NCBI GenBank assembly: GCA_002431305.1
Contig: DJEG01000084.1
Span: 1-8,446, forward strand
DNA: 8,446 bases
From: Ruminococcaceae bacterium UBA5904
GTDB taxonomy: Bacteria > Bacillota > Clostridia > Oscillospirales > Acutalibacteraceae
Reading direction: 5' to 3'
Numbering within the stretch: position 1 is the stretch's first letter; every line of letters begins with the position of its first letter. The notes under the pieces are model-generated. The model was not told where the DNA came from, did no database searches, and saw nothing but the letters and a program-made list of their open reading frames with translations. The translations under genes were made by a program, and so were the position numbers. Shown piece by piece: positions 1 to 6,801 of this stretch.

Positions 1-10
1 GCCTTTACCC

Positions 11-34
11 CGGGAAGACAATGTCTTCCCCTAC
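11..34. repeat. Palindromic intergenic repeat, copy 1
   Basis: The core at 12-30 is GGGAAGACAATGTCTTCCC, a perfect palindrome with 9-bp arms around one central base. The 24 bases 11-34, which include the flanking C and CTAC, recur as an exact reverse complement at 8320-8343. It lies outside any gene. It resembles the short REP- or MITE-like palindromes scattered between genes in many Clostridia, but that family assignment is inference from shape only. In the glmS transcript it would form a GC-containing hairpin after the gene, though no T-run follows it there. Confidence 0.75.
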
Positions 35-59
35 GTCTTAATCCAAATTTTTACAATAA

Positions 60-88
60 TTTAAATTCGATTATCATCGAAATTTGAA
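60..88 (-). terminator. Hairpin after glmS, possible terminator
   Basis: Bases 60-71 pair with 76-88 around the loop TATC at 72-75. This gives about 12 pairs, including one G-U, with a single bulged A at 82. It starts about 11 nt beyond the glmS stop codon. In the glmS direction it is followed only by TTATTGT, a poor T-tract. On the plus strand a run of seven or more T lies a few bases downstream. It may be a weak or bidirectional terminator, or simply a 3'-end stabilising stem. Confidence 0.4.
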
Positions 89-99
89 CATAATTTTTT

Positions 100-1923
100 T
101 TACTCCACGGTTACGGATTTTGCTAAATTTTTCGGTTTGTCGATGTCGCACCCTTTTGTTCTCGCCGAGTAATACGCCCAGAACTGTAACGCGGGGACTG
201 TGACGGCGGGGGTGAAAAATTCGTTCGTTTCGCCGAGTATTACAACCTCGTCCGCGAGGGAAAATTTATCCCTTAATTTCTCCGTCGTAAAGCATATAAC
301 GTATGCTCCGCGCGCCTTTATTTCGTTTATATTATTAGCCGTTTTGTCTGCAAGACGTTCGTTTACTGCGACTGCAAAAACCTTTGTTCCGCGCTCAATA
401 AGCGAGATTGTACCGTGCTTTAATTCGCCCGCGGGCAGACACTCGGAGTGTATATACGTTATCTCCTTTAATTTAAGCGACCCCTCGAGAGCGCACGTAA
501 AATCAACGCCTCTGCCTATAAAGAACACGTCTTTTTCGAACGCGGTGAACGGCGCGCGCCGGCTTATATACCCCGACAGAGAGACGGCGTTTTTAATTTT
601 ATCGGCAAGCGAGAAAAGCTCGTATTTATATTCATCAAGCTCGTTGTCCGGTGCGCTGTTTTTGATTTTTGCAAGATAAATCCCCAGCATATAAAGCGCG
701 GTCAGCTGAGTTGTGTAGCCTTTTGTAGTGGCTACGGCGATTTCACGCCCCGCGCGTGTGTAAATTACGCTCTCGCCTGTTTTTGCGATGTAGCTGTCCT
801 TTACGTTTACGATTGAAAGCGTGACCGCGCCCGATTCCCTTGCCTTTTTAAGCGAAGCGAGCGTGTCGGCCGTCTCGCCCGACTGGCTTATCGCTATGAC
901 GAGCGTTTTTTTGTCTAAGGGTGTGAACGAATATCTCATCTCGCTTGCGATTACCGCACGGCACGGTATTTTCAGTATTTTCTCAAAGAATAATTCCGCC
1001 GTTCTGCCTGCGTGGTAAGCAGACCCGCATGCAGTGAAATAAATTCTGTCGGTATTTTTAAGCTTTTCTATGAATTCGCCGCCGAATCCGAAGTTTATTT
1101 CCCCGTTTTCACAATACGCGTCAATCGTTTTTCTGACGGCTTCGGGCTGTTCGTATATTTCCTTTAACATAAAATGCTCGTACCCGTCAATGCCGTCCGA
1201 ATTCAGATCCGCGTCCGCCTTTTGGGGCGTTTTTTCTTTTTCTTCGCCGGTGAATGAATAGATTTTAACGTCATTTCGATTTATAACCGCGATTTCGGAG
1301 TCGTCAAGGTATATAAATTCGTCCGAATATTCGCCCAAAGCCGAAATATCCGAGGCTATACCTGTGCCCGAATCGAATTTGACCGCTGTCAGCGGGCTTA
1401 AATATCTCGCCGCGACGATTTCGCCGGGGGAGTCCGGGCATACGGCGGCGAACGCGAACGCGCCTTTTAACTTCTTAACGGTTTTTATAACAGCCGAAAG
1501 CAGACTGCCGTCGTAATTTATCATCAGAAGCTGTGAAATTACCTCCGTGTCGGTATCTGTTTCGAATTCGATTCCCTTTGATATAAGTTCTTTTTTTATT
1601 TCGTCCGCGTTTTCGATTATTCCGTTGTGAACGACGGCGATTTTTTTGTTCTCGCTCAATATCGGATGAGCGTTTCTATCGTTCGGCTCACCGTGCGTCG
1701 CCCAGCGCGTATGCGCGATTCCGACGGGCGAATTAACGTTTTCGTATTTTAATTTCTCTTTAAGCGCGCTTATCCTGCCCGCCGTTTTGACCGCGTTTAT
1801 TTTTCCGTTAATTTCGACCGCGATTCCTGCCGAATCGTAGCCTCTGTATTCAAGTTTTTCGAGCCCTTTTATTAAATGTTCGGTAACGTTTTCCTCCATA
1901 GCGAAGCCGACTATTCCGCACAT
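100..1923 (-). CDS. glmS: Glutamine-fructose-6-phosphate aminotransferase (isomerizing)
   Basis: GlmS converts fructose-6-phosphate and glutamine to glucosamine-6-phosphate, the first committed step towards UDP-GlcNAc and peptidoglycan, in the cytoplasm. The 607-residue product is the usual full length. It starts MCGIVGF, so Cys2 becomes the N-terminal glutaminase nucleophile after Met removal. The glutaminase domain also shows EYRGYDSAG and HTRWATHGEP. Two SIS (sugar isomerase) domains follow, with CGSAYHAG from Cys299, the phosphosugar-binding SQSGET, and later EGSLKLKE and GELKHG. The C-terminus DKPKNLAKSVTVE is typical. The ATG at 1923 was chosen over an in-frame TTG at 1938 because GGGAGG lies about 7 nt upstream of it and the catalytic Cys must follow Met directly. 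It is divergent from the hydrogenase operon and functionally unrelated to it. No glmS ribozyme is evident upstream. Confidence 0.97.
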   Translation of the reverse strand: MCGIVGFAMEENVTEHLIKGLEKLEYRGYDSAGIAVEINGKINAVKTAGRISALKEKLKYENVNSPVGIAHTRWATHGEPNDRNAHPILSENKKIAVVHNGIIENADEIKKELISKGIEFETDTDTEVISQLLMINYDGSLLSAVIKTVKKLKGAFAFAAVCPDSPGEIVAARYLSPLTAVKFDSGTGIASDISALGEYSDEFIYLDDSEIAVINRNDVKIYSFTGEEKEKTPQKADADLNSDGIDGYEHFMLKEIYEQPEAVRKTIDAYCENGEINFGFGGEFIEKLKNTDRIYFTACGSAYHAGRTAELFFEKILKIPCRAVIASEMRYSFTPLDKKTLVIAISQSGETADTLASLKKARESGAVTLSIVNVKDSYIAKTGESVIYTRAGREIAVATTKGYTTQLTALYMLGIYLAKIKNSAPDNELDEYKYELFSLADKIKNAVSLSGYISRRAPFTAFEKDVFFIGRGVDFTCALEGSLKLKEITYIHSECLPAGELKHGTISLIERGTKVFAVAVNERLADKTANNINEIKARGAYVICFTTEKLRDKFSLADEVVILGETNEFFTPAVTVPALQFWAYYSARTKGCDIDKPKNLAKSVTVE

Positions 1924-1952
1924 AAAGATTCCTCCCAAAAAATACGTACAAA

Positions 1953-1982
1953 AAATTGTATAATATTATTAATATACAATTT
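1953..1982. promoter_or_regulatory. Perfect 10-bp inverted repeat upstream of glmS
   Basis: AAATTGTATA at 1953-1962 and TATACAATTT at 1973-1982 are exact reverse complements separated by 10 bp. The half-site centres are therefore 20 bp apart, about two helical turns, as expected for a dimeric regulator binding one face. The site lies about 30 bp before the glmS start, within the likely promoter or leader. The region is very AT-rich, so a chance dyad is possible. I could not fix -10 and -35 boxes for glmS with confidence. Confidence 0.45.
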
Positions 1983-2038
1983 ATATAGGATTATGCTTTT
2001 GAGTAATATATTGAATAATAAAAAAAATTGATAATTTC

Positions 2039-2067
2039 GAGACAAACGTGAAATTATGTGCTATACT
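2039..2067 (+). promoter_or_regulatory. Extended -10 promoter for the seven-gene operon
   Basis: TATACT at 2062-2067 matches the sigma-A -10 box at five of six positions. It is preceded by TGC at 2059-2061, giving the extended -10 form TGnTATAcT. A partial -35 box, GAGACA at 2039-2044 (four of six), is spaced 17 bp away. Transcription would start near 2074, leaving a leader of about 33 nt before the ATG at 2107. No other gap in the operon exceeds 18 nt, so this is the only obvious promoter upstream of the hydrogenase genes. Confidence 0.65.
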
Positions 2068-2106
2068 ATATCATGGATAGGTAGGATAGATAGGGGACGA
2101 TTGAAA

Positions 2107-2655
2107 ATGAAATACATGATAGCTTCCGACATTCACGGAAGCGCGTATTACTGCGGGAAGCTTATTGACTGTTATAAAAAAGAAAATGCGGACAGGCTTA
2201 TTTTGCTCGGCGACATTCTCTATCACGGACCGAGGAACGATCTGCCCGAGGGCTACGCGCCGAAAAAGGTTATCCCTATGCTTAACGAATTAAAGAACGA
2301 GATACTCTGCGTTCGGGGCAACTGCGACACGGAGGTTGACCAGATGGTGCTTGAATTTCCGATACTTGCGGACTATGCGATTCTCTGCGAACAGGGCAGG
2401 CTTATATACATGACGCACGGTCATAAATTCAACGAAAACAATCTGCCTCCCATTCAAAACGGCGATATACTTCTGCACGGGCACACGCATGTTCCGAAAA
2501 TCGTTAAACATGAAAATTACACATACTTAAATCCCGGCTCGGTCTCGATTCCCAAAGAGAATTCGCACCGCGGATATATAATACTGGAAAACGGCGTTTT
2601 TTCGTTCAAAGACCTTGACAATAATATTAAAAACGAATATCGTATCAATGAATGA
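2107..2655 (+). CDS. yfcE: YfcE/MJ0936-family metallophosphoesterase
   Basis: The 182-residue product has the calcineurin-like phosphoesterase motifs in order: D8-I-H10 in the SDIHG motif, GD36, GN72CD, H104 in THGHK, and H124-G-H126-T-H128. Together these form the two-metal site. YfcE-type enzymes hydrolyse phosphodiester model substrates; the physiological substrate is generally unknown. The length suits the family. A start at 2056 would add 17 residues but lies inside the -10 region. The ATG at 2107 has AGGGGA at 2092-2097, 9 nt upstream, and gives the family's normal N-terminus. It is the first gene of the operon, and the next gene begins 18 nt after its stop. Whether it serves the hydrogenase system or only shares the promoter cannot be told from the sequence. 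Confidence 0.9.
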   Translation: MKYMIASDIHGSAYYCGKLIDCYKKENADRLILLGDILYHGPRNDLPEGYAPKKVIPMLNELKNEILCVRGNCDTEVDQMVLEFPILADYAILCEQGRLIYMTHGHKFNENNLPPIQNGDILLHGHTHVPKIVKHENYTYLNPGSVSIPKENSHRGYIILENGVFSFKDLDNNIKNEYRINE

Positions 2656-2673
2656 TACATCGGGGGAAATAAA

Positions 2674-3426
2674 ATGACGCAGGACAGAATGATAGCTGTA
2701 AGAAACAGCAAAACCGTCTACCGTGACGGAAATTTGAAATTAAAAGTTTTTAACGACGACTATTCTAAAGCCGACATCTTCAACGAGGCGCTGAATCAGG
2801 CGAGAATTGAGGAGACGGGATTAAACGTTCCCAAGGTAATAGAGGTCGCAAAGCACGATGGCAAATGGACTCTCGTCACCGACTATATAAACGGCACGAC
2901 GATATCGAAAATGATGCAGGAGCATCCCGAAAATACGGACGAATATCTTGAAATGTTTACCTCTCTTCAGGTCGAGGTTCACTCGAAAACATGTCCGGGA
3001 CTCGTAATGCTCAAGGATAAGCTTAAAAGATACATAAAAAAATCCGACCTCTCGGCTACGGACAGATACGACCTTTACGACAGACTCACGGCAATGCCCG
3101 CGCATTTTAAGCTCTGCCACGGCGATTTTCACCCGTCCAACGTCGTAATAACCGAGGACGGCACGCCGTTTATCATCGACTGGTCGCACGCGGCGCAGGG
3201 CAACGCTTCGGCCGACGCCGTCAGAACATATCTGTCGCTGAGAATGAACTGGGGACTTGCCGTCGCCGAAATGTACATTAAAAAATATTGTGAAAAATCA
3301 AATACGGATATAGATTACGTTCAAAAATGGACGCCGATTATCGTCGCCGCGGAGACCGTCCGCGGAAACGAAGAACAGAGAGAGTTTTTAAAGCAGAAAA
3401 TAGACGTCAGAGATCACGAAGAATAA
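2674..3426 (+). CDS. APH/choline-kinase-fold phosphotransferase
   Basis: This 250-residue protein has the aminoglycoside phosphotransferase (protein-kinase-like) fold. K24 in KLKVF and E38 in a following helix fit the N-lobe ATP-anchoring pair. LVTDYINGTT resembles the hinge. The Brenner motif HGDFHPSN spans 149-156, with catalytic D151 and metal ligand N156. D169 in FIIDWSHA is the DFG-equivalent aspartate. All catalytic residues are present, so it is probably an active ATP-dependent kinase. The substrate is unknown: family members phosphorylate aminoglycosides, choline, sugars or, rarely, proteins. A resistance role seems unlikely given its fixed place in a redox operon. From memory it resembles the TIGR02172 paralogous family of Fibrobacter and Clostridia; I am unsure of this. 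The ATG follows GGGGGA by 6 nt, and the next gene starts 14 nt after the stop. Confidence 0.85.
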   Translation: MTQDRMIAVRNSKTVYRDGNLKLKVFNDDYSKADIFNEALNQARIEETGLNVPKVIEVAKHDGKWTLVTDYINGTTISKMMQEHPENTDEYLEMFTSLQVEVHSKTCPGLVMLKDKLKRYIKKSDLSATDRYDLYDRLTAMPAHFKLCHGDFHPSNVVITEDGTPFIIDWSHAAQGNASADAVRTYLSLRMNWGLAVAEMYIKKYCEKSNTDIDYVQKWTPIIVAAETVRGNEEQREFLKQKIDVRDHEE

Positions 3427-3440
3427 GGGGGAACGTCACA

Positions 3441-3680
3441 ATGAAAATAACCGTATGTATCGGCTCTTCATGTCACATCCGAGGCTCGCGCGCAGTCGTA
3501 GAGCGTCTTCAGCAGCTAATACATGATAACGGTATCGGAGACAAGGCGGAGCTTGCCGGAACGTTCTGTATGGGCAAATGCCGCGAGGGGGTCTGCGTGA
3601 CGGTCGACGGGGAATTTTTCTCCGTATCGCCCGACGGCGTAGATGAATTCTTTAACGAAAATATACTTAAAAAGGTTTGA
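3441..3680 (+). CDS. Thioredoxin-like [2Fe-2S] ferredoxin, copy 1
   Basis: This 79-residue protein consists of the thioredoxin-fold ferredoxin domain found in NuoE, HoxE and the HydC subunits of hydrogenases, without the N-terminal helical extension of NuoE. The cluster ligands are C6-x4-C11 in CIGSSC and C43-x3-C47 in CMGKC, which bind one [2Fe-2S] cluster. C52 is an additional cysteine not shared with the next gene. The start at 3441 has GGGGGA at 3427-3432. An in-frame extension back to 3327 is Arg-rich and overlaps the upstream gene, so it is rejected. The role is probably low-potential electron transfer, or redox input, to the neighbouring hydrogenase-like proteins. Confidence 0.9.
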   Translation: MKITVCIGSSCHIRGSRAVVERLQQLIHDNGIGDKAELAGTFCMGKCREGVCVTVDGEFFSVSPDGVDEFFNENILKKV

Positions 3681-3688
3681 TATCGGCT

Positions 3689-3943
3689 ATGATAATACAG
3701 ATATGCGTAGGTTCTTCCTGCCACCTTAAAGGAACCGAGGCTCTTGTCGGGCTTTTTCAGAGCGCGATAGAAAAGTATAAGCTCTCCGACGATATTACGC
3801 TTGCGGGAAGCTTCTGCACCGGCAAATGCAACCGCGTTGGCGTTACGGTTACAATTGACGACGAAATATTCACGGGCGTTACGCCCGAAAACTTTGACGA
3901 GTTTTTCAAAAACAACGTTTTAAGCCGATTTGAGGGAAAATAA
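3689..3943 (+). CDS. Thioredoxin-like [2Fe-2S] ferredoxin, copy 2
   Basis: This 84-residue paralogue of the preceding gene has identical cysteine spacing: C6-x4-C11 (CVGSSC) and C43-x3-C47 (CTGKC). It shares SSCH, LAG-FC-GKC and the C-terminal DEFF. It begins 8 nt after the stop of copy 1. The ATG at 3689 gives the same N-terminal length as copy 1. A TTG at 3677 would overlap the previous stop codon and is less likely. The only SD-like sequence is AAAAGG, about 13 nt upstream, so translational coupling to copy 1 is likely. The pair looks like a tandem duplication that has since diverged, and the two products may form a heterodimer or serve two different partners. Confidence 0.88.
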   Translation: MIIQICVGSSCHLKGTEALVGLFQSAIEKYKLSDDITLAGSFCTGKCNRVGVTVTIDDEIFTGVTPENFDEFFKNNVLSRFEGK

Positions 3944-3946
3944 TCT

Positions 3947-5620
3947 ATGGAATGTCTTACTCTTAAAAAATCGAACTGTAAAAACTGTTATAAATGCATA
4001 CGCCACTGTCCTGTCAAGTCGATCAGATTTTCGGGCAATCAGGCGTACATAATCGGAAACGAATGTATAATGTGCGGGCACTGCTTCGTCGTATGTCCCC
4101 AGGACGCAAAACAGATAGTCGACGAGACGGAGAAAGTAAAAGTGCTCTTACAGTCCGGCGAACCGGTTATCGCGAGTCTTGCGCCGTCGTTTATTGCGAA
4201 TTATCACGGCGCGGGCATAAACGCCATGCGCCCCGCTCTTAAAAAACTCGGATTTACCGACGCGGAGGAAACGGCTGTCGGCGCGACTATCGTAAAAAAA
4301 GAATACGAACGCATGATAGACGAGGAGAACAGGGATATCATTATAACCTCGTGCTGTCATTCGGTAAATTTACTTATACAGAAATACCACCCCGACGTTT
4401 TACAGTACCTTGCCGACGTTCTCTCTCCGATGCAGGCGCACTGCAAGGATATTAAGAGACGAATTCCCGGCGCAAAAACAGTGTTTATCGGTCCGTGTGT
4501 TGCGAAAAAGGACGAGGCGCAGTATTATGAGGGAATGGTTGACGCGGTTCTTACGTTCGACGAGCTTACCGCGTGGCTTAAAGAGGAAAATATCGAGATA
4601 GAGAATATTCAGGACTCCGACGAGGAGAGCCGGGCGAGAATATTCCCCACGGCGGGCGGTGTTCTCAAAACTTTATCAAAAGAGAATCCGAATTATACAT
4701 ACATGGCGATAGACGGAACGGACAACTGTATCGCCGCGTTAAAGGATATAGAGGACGGCAAAATTCACAGGTGCGTTATCGAGATGAACGCCTGCGCGGG
4801 AAGCTGTATCGGCGGTCCCGTTATGGAGAAGTTCAACCGTGCGCCCGTTAAGGATTATATGGCTGTCGCTCAGTACGCGGGCAAAAAGGATTTTAACGTC
4901 AATCAGCCCGAAGAAAAAGAATTGAGAAAAACTTTTACCGCGATTGAACGCCGTTTACAGCCCCCGTCGGAGAGCGAAATCCGCGAAATCTTACGCCAGA
5001 TGGGCAAGATGAAGCCCGAGGACGAATTAAACTGCGGATCGTGCGGATATAACACATGCCGGGAAAAGGCGGTTGCAATATTCCAGGGCAAGGCGGAAAT
5101 TTCGATGTGTCTGCCGTATCTTAAAGACAAGGCGGAGAGCTTTTCCGACACGATAGTCAGAAACACGCCCAACGGTCTTATAGTATTGAATGAAAAATTA
5201 GAGGTTCAGCAGATTAACAAGGCGGCTCTTAAAATTATGAACCTGCGCTATGCCGCCGATATTCTCGGCGATAACGTTATCAGAATTATGGACACGGCGG
5301 ATTTTTACACTGTGCTTGAATCCGGTTCGCGCATAGAGGGCAAGCGGATTTACCTTGCCGAATACGAAAAGTACGTCGAGGAAACCATAGTTTACGACAG
5401 GGAGTACAGACTTCTTGTATGCATATTGAGAGACGTGACAGAGGAGGAGACTCAGCGCGAAAAGAAAGAACGTATAAGCCGTCAGACCGTTGAAATTGCC
5501 GACAGAGTCGTAGACAAGCAGATGCGTATAGTTCAGGATATAGCTTCGCTTCTGGGCGAGACCGCGGCGGAGACGAAAATCGCGCTTTATAAATTAAAGG
5601 AGTCGATAACCGATGAATAA
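3947..5620 (+). CDS. hydS: Putative sensory [FeFe]-hydrogenase with PAS domain (HydS, group C type)
   Basis: This 557-residue protein is modular. Residues 11-51 hold two 4Fe-4S ferredoxin motifs, C11-C14-C17-C21P and C40-C43-C46-C50P. Residues ~70-330 form the H-cluster domain, with TSC136C137HSV (L1), FIGPC184VAKK (L2) and NAC283AGSC287IGG (L3), so all four H-cluster cysteine ligands are present. C363-x2-C366-x4-C371-x16-C388 is a further 4Fe-4S motif. A PAS domain lies at roughly 400-505, followed by a helical tail to 557. There is no histidine-kinase, GGDEF or DNA-binding domain. This order matches the sensory HydS family, thought to sense H2 or redox state and signal through PAS. GAGGG lies about 10 nt before the ATG. 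It overlaps the phosphatase gene by 8 nt, pointing to that protein as its partner. Catalytic H2 turnover is probably low, by analogy with known HydS. Confidence 0.9.
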   Translation: MECLTLKKSNCKNCYKCIRHCPVKSIRFSGNQAYIIGNECIMCGHCFVVCPQDAKQIVDETEKVKVLLQSGEPVIASLAPSFIANYHGAGINAMRPALKKLGFTDAEETAVGATIVKKEYERMIDEENRDIIITSCCHSVNLLIQKYHPDVLQYLADVLSPMQAHCKDIKRRIPGAKTVFIGPCVAKKDEAQYYEGMVDAVLTFDELTAWLKEENIEIENIQDSDEESRARIFPTAGGVLKTLSKENPNYTYMAIDGTDNCIAALKDIEDGKIHRCVIEMNACAGSCIGGPVMEKFNRAPVKDYMAVAQYAGKKDFNVNQPEEKELRKTFTAIERRLQPPSESEIREILRQMGKMKPEDELNCGSCGYNTCREKAVAIFQGKAEISMCLPYLKDKAESFSDTIVRNTPNGLIVLNEKLEVQQINKAALKIMNLRYAADILGDNVIRIMDTADFYTVLESGSRIEGKRIYLAEYEKYVEETIVYDREYRLLVCILRDVTEEETQREKKERISRQTVEIADRVVDKQMRIVQDIASLLGETAAETKIALYKLKESITDE

Positions 5621-6785
5621 TCTGTGCGCCGATATCGGTTACAAAAGCATAAATCACGACGGTGAACAGCTGTGCGGAGATCATGTCGAGATTATCGAGC
5701 AGAACGATAATTCGTCGGTGATAGTTCTCGCGGACGGACTCGGCAGCGGAGTCAAGGCGAGTATTTTGTCTACGCTTACCTCGAAAATAATATCGACCAT
5801 GATGGCGGAGGGGCTTCCGCTCGAGGAGTGCGTTTCGACGATTGCCGCCACGCTTCCGATATGCTCCGTCAGGGGAGTCGCGTATTCGACGTTTACGATA
5901 ATTCATATTATAAATAACGACACCGCCGAACTTATTCAGTACGACAATCCGCTCGTTATACTGCTTCGTGACTGCGTAAATTACGACTATCCGAAAAGCG
6001 AGCTTAATATCGACGGCAAAAAGATTTACAAGTCGGTTATAAAATTGCAGGAAAACGATATTTTTATTGCAATGAGCGACGGCTGTCCGCACGCGGGCAT
6101 AGGACTTGCGTATAATTTCGGCTGGAAACGCGAGGATATAATCGAGTTTATGGAGACGTTCGCGCCCGTCGGATATACGGCGAAAACGCTGTCGACGCTC
6201 CTTGTCGACGAGTGCGACAAGCAGTACGGATTCAAACCCGGAGACGACGCGACGGCGTGCGTTGTAAGAATCAGAAAACGCGAGCCGATGAACATTCTTT
6301 TCGGTCCGCCGAGACATCCCGACGACTGCGGCAGGATGATGTCGCTGTTCTTCTCGAAAGAGGGCAAGCATATCGTCTGCGGGGGAACCACGTCGTCGAT
6401 TGCCGCGAAATATCTTCACAAACCGCTTAAAGCGTCTTTGAATTTTGTAAAAAGCGACGTTCCCCCGACCGCCGAAATAGAGGGGGTCGACCTCGTTACC
6501 GAGGGAGTTATTACGATAAATAAAGTTATAGAGTACGCTAAGGACACGCTTGACAAAAACGAGCTTTACTCCGTCTGGAGCGTTGGACGCGACGGCGCGT
6601 CGATGATATGCCGTATGCTTTTCGAAGAGGCGACGGATATCAATTTCTACGTCGGCAGGGCGGTAAATCCCGCGCATCAGAACCCCGATTTGCCTATTAA
6701 CTTTAATATAAAAATGAATCTTGTAGAGGAGCTTTCCGCTTGTCTTAAACAGATGGGCAAGAGGATTAAGGTTAGCTATTTTTAA
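5613..6785 (+). CDS. SpoIIE/PP2C-type serine/threonine phosphatase with unassigned C-terminal domain
   Basis: The first ~225 residues are a SpoIIE-like PPM phosphatase domain. They contain GD23, AD41GLGSG, a GVAYSTFTII strand, SD156G and GD211D212AT, the aspartates that hold the two Mn/Mg ions. All appear intact, so activity is likely. Residues ~226-390 form a second domain that I do not recognise; it includes GPPRHPDDCGRM, VCGGTTSSIAAKYL and a V-rich TEGVITINKV stretch. Such phosphatases normally dephosphorylate serine on partner-switch proteins, but no STAS anti-anti-sigma protein or RsbW-like kinase lies here. The ATG sits inside the last codons of hydS (8-nt overlap), with AAAGGAG 10 nt upstream at 5596-5602, so the two proteins are probably made in matched amounts. 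The HydS PAS domain may regulate this phosphatase, by inference from gene linkage. Confidence 0.88.
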   Translation: MNNLCADIGYKSINHDGEQLCGDHVEIIEQNDNSSVIVLADGLGSGVKASILSTLTSKIISTMMAEGLPLEECVSTIAATLPICSVRGVAYSTFTIIHIINNDTAELIQYDNPLVILLRDCVNYDYPKSELNIDGKKIYKSVIKLQENDIFIAMSDGCPHAGIGLAYNFGWKREDIIEFMETFAPVGYTAKTLSTLLVDECDKQYGFKPGDDATACVVRIRKREPMNILFGPPRHPDDCGRMMSLFFSKEGKHIVCGGTTSSIAAKYLHKPLKASLNFVKSDVPPTAEIEGVDLVTEGVITINKVIEYAKDTLDKNELYSVWSVGRDGASMICRMLFEEATDINFYVGRAVNPAHQNPDLPINFNIKMNLVEELSACLKQMGKRIKVSYF

Positions 6786-6801
6786 GGGTGAGAGAAATAA
6801 A

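Noticed and set aside
1924..2106. glmS ribozyme upstream of glmS
   Set aside because: The 183-bp gap is mostly A/T, is shared with a divergent promoter, and shows none of the GC-bearing pseudoknot helices expected of the ~150-nt ribozyme.
2056..2106. Longer N-terminus for the YfcE-type protein, starting at 2056
   Set aside because: It would overlap the -10 promoter box and has no ribosome binding site. The ATG at 2107 has AGGGGA and gives the normal family start.
2674..3426. Antibiotic-resistance gene
   Set aside because: Only the general APH fold is visible. The operon context and the absence of mobile elements give no support for a resistance function.
3327..3440. N-terminal extension of the first ferredoxin, starting at 3327
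   Set aside because: The added 38 residues are Arg-rich, lie out of frame inside the kinase gene, and have no family counterpart. GGGGGA precedes the ATG at 3441.
5100..5620. Histidine kinase domain at the C-terminus of HydS
   Set aside because: After the PAS domain there is only a short helical tail, with no H-box and no ATP-binding N, G1 or G2 motifs.
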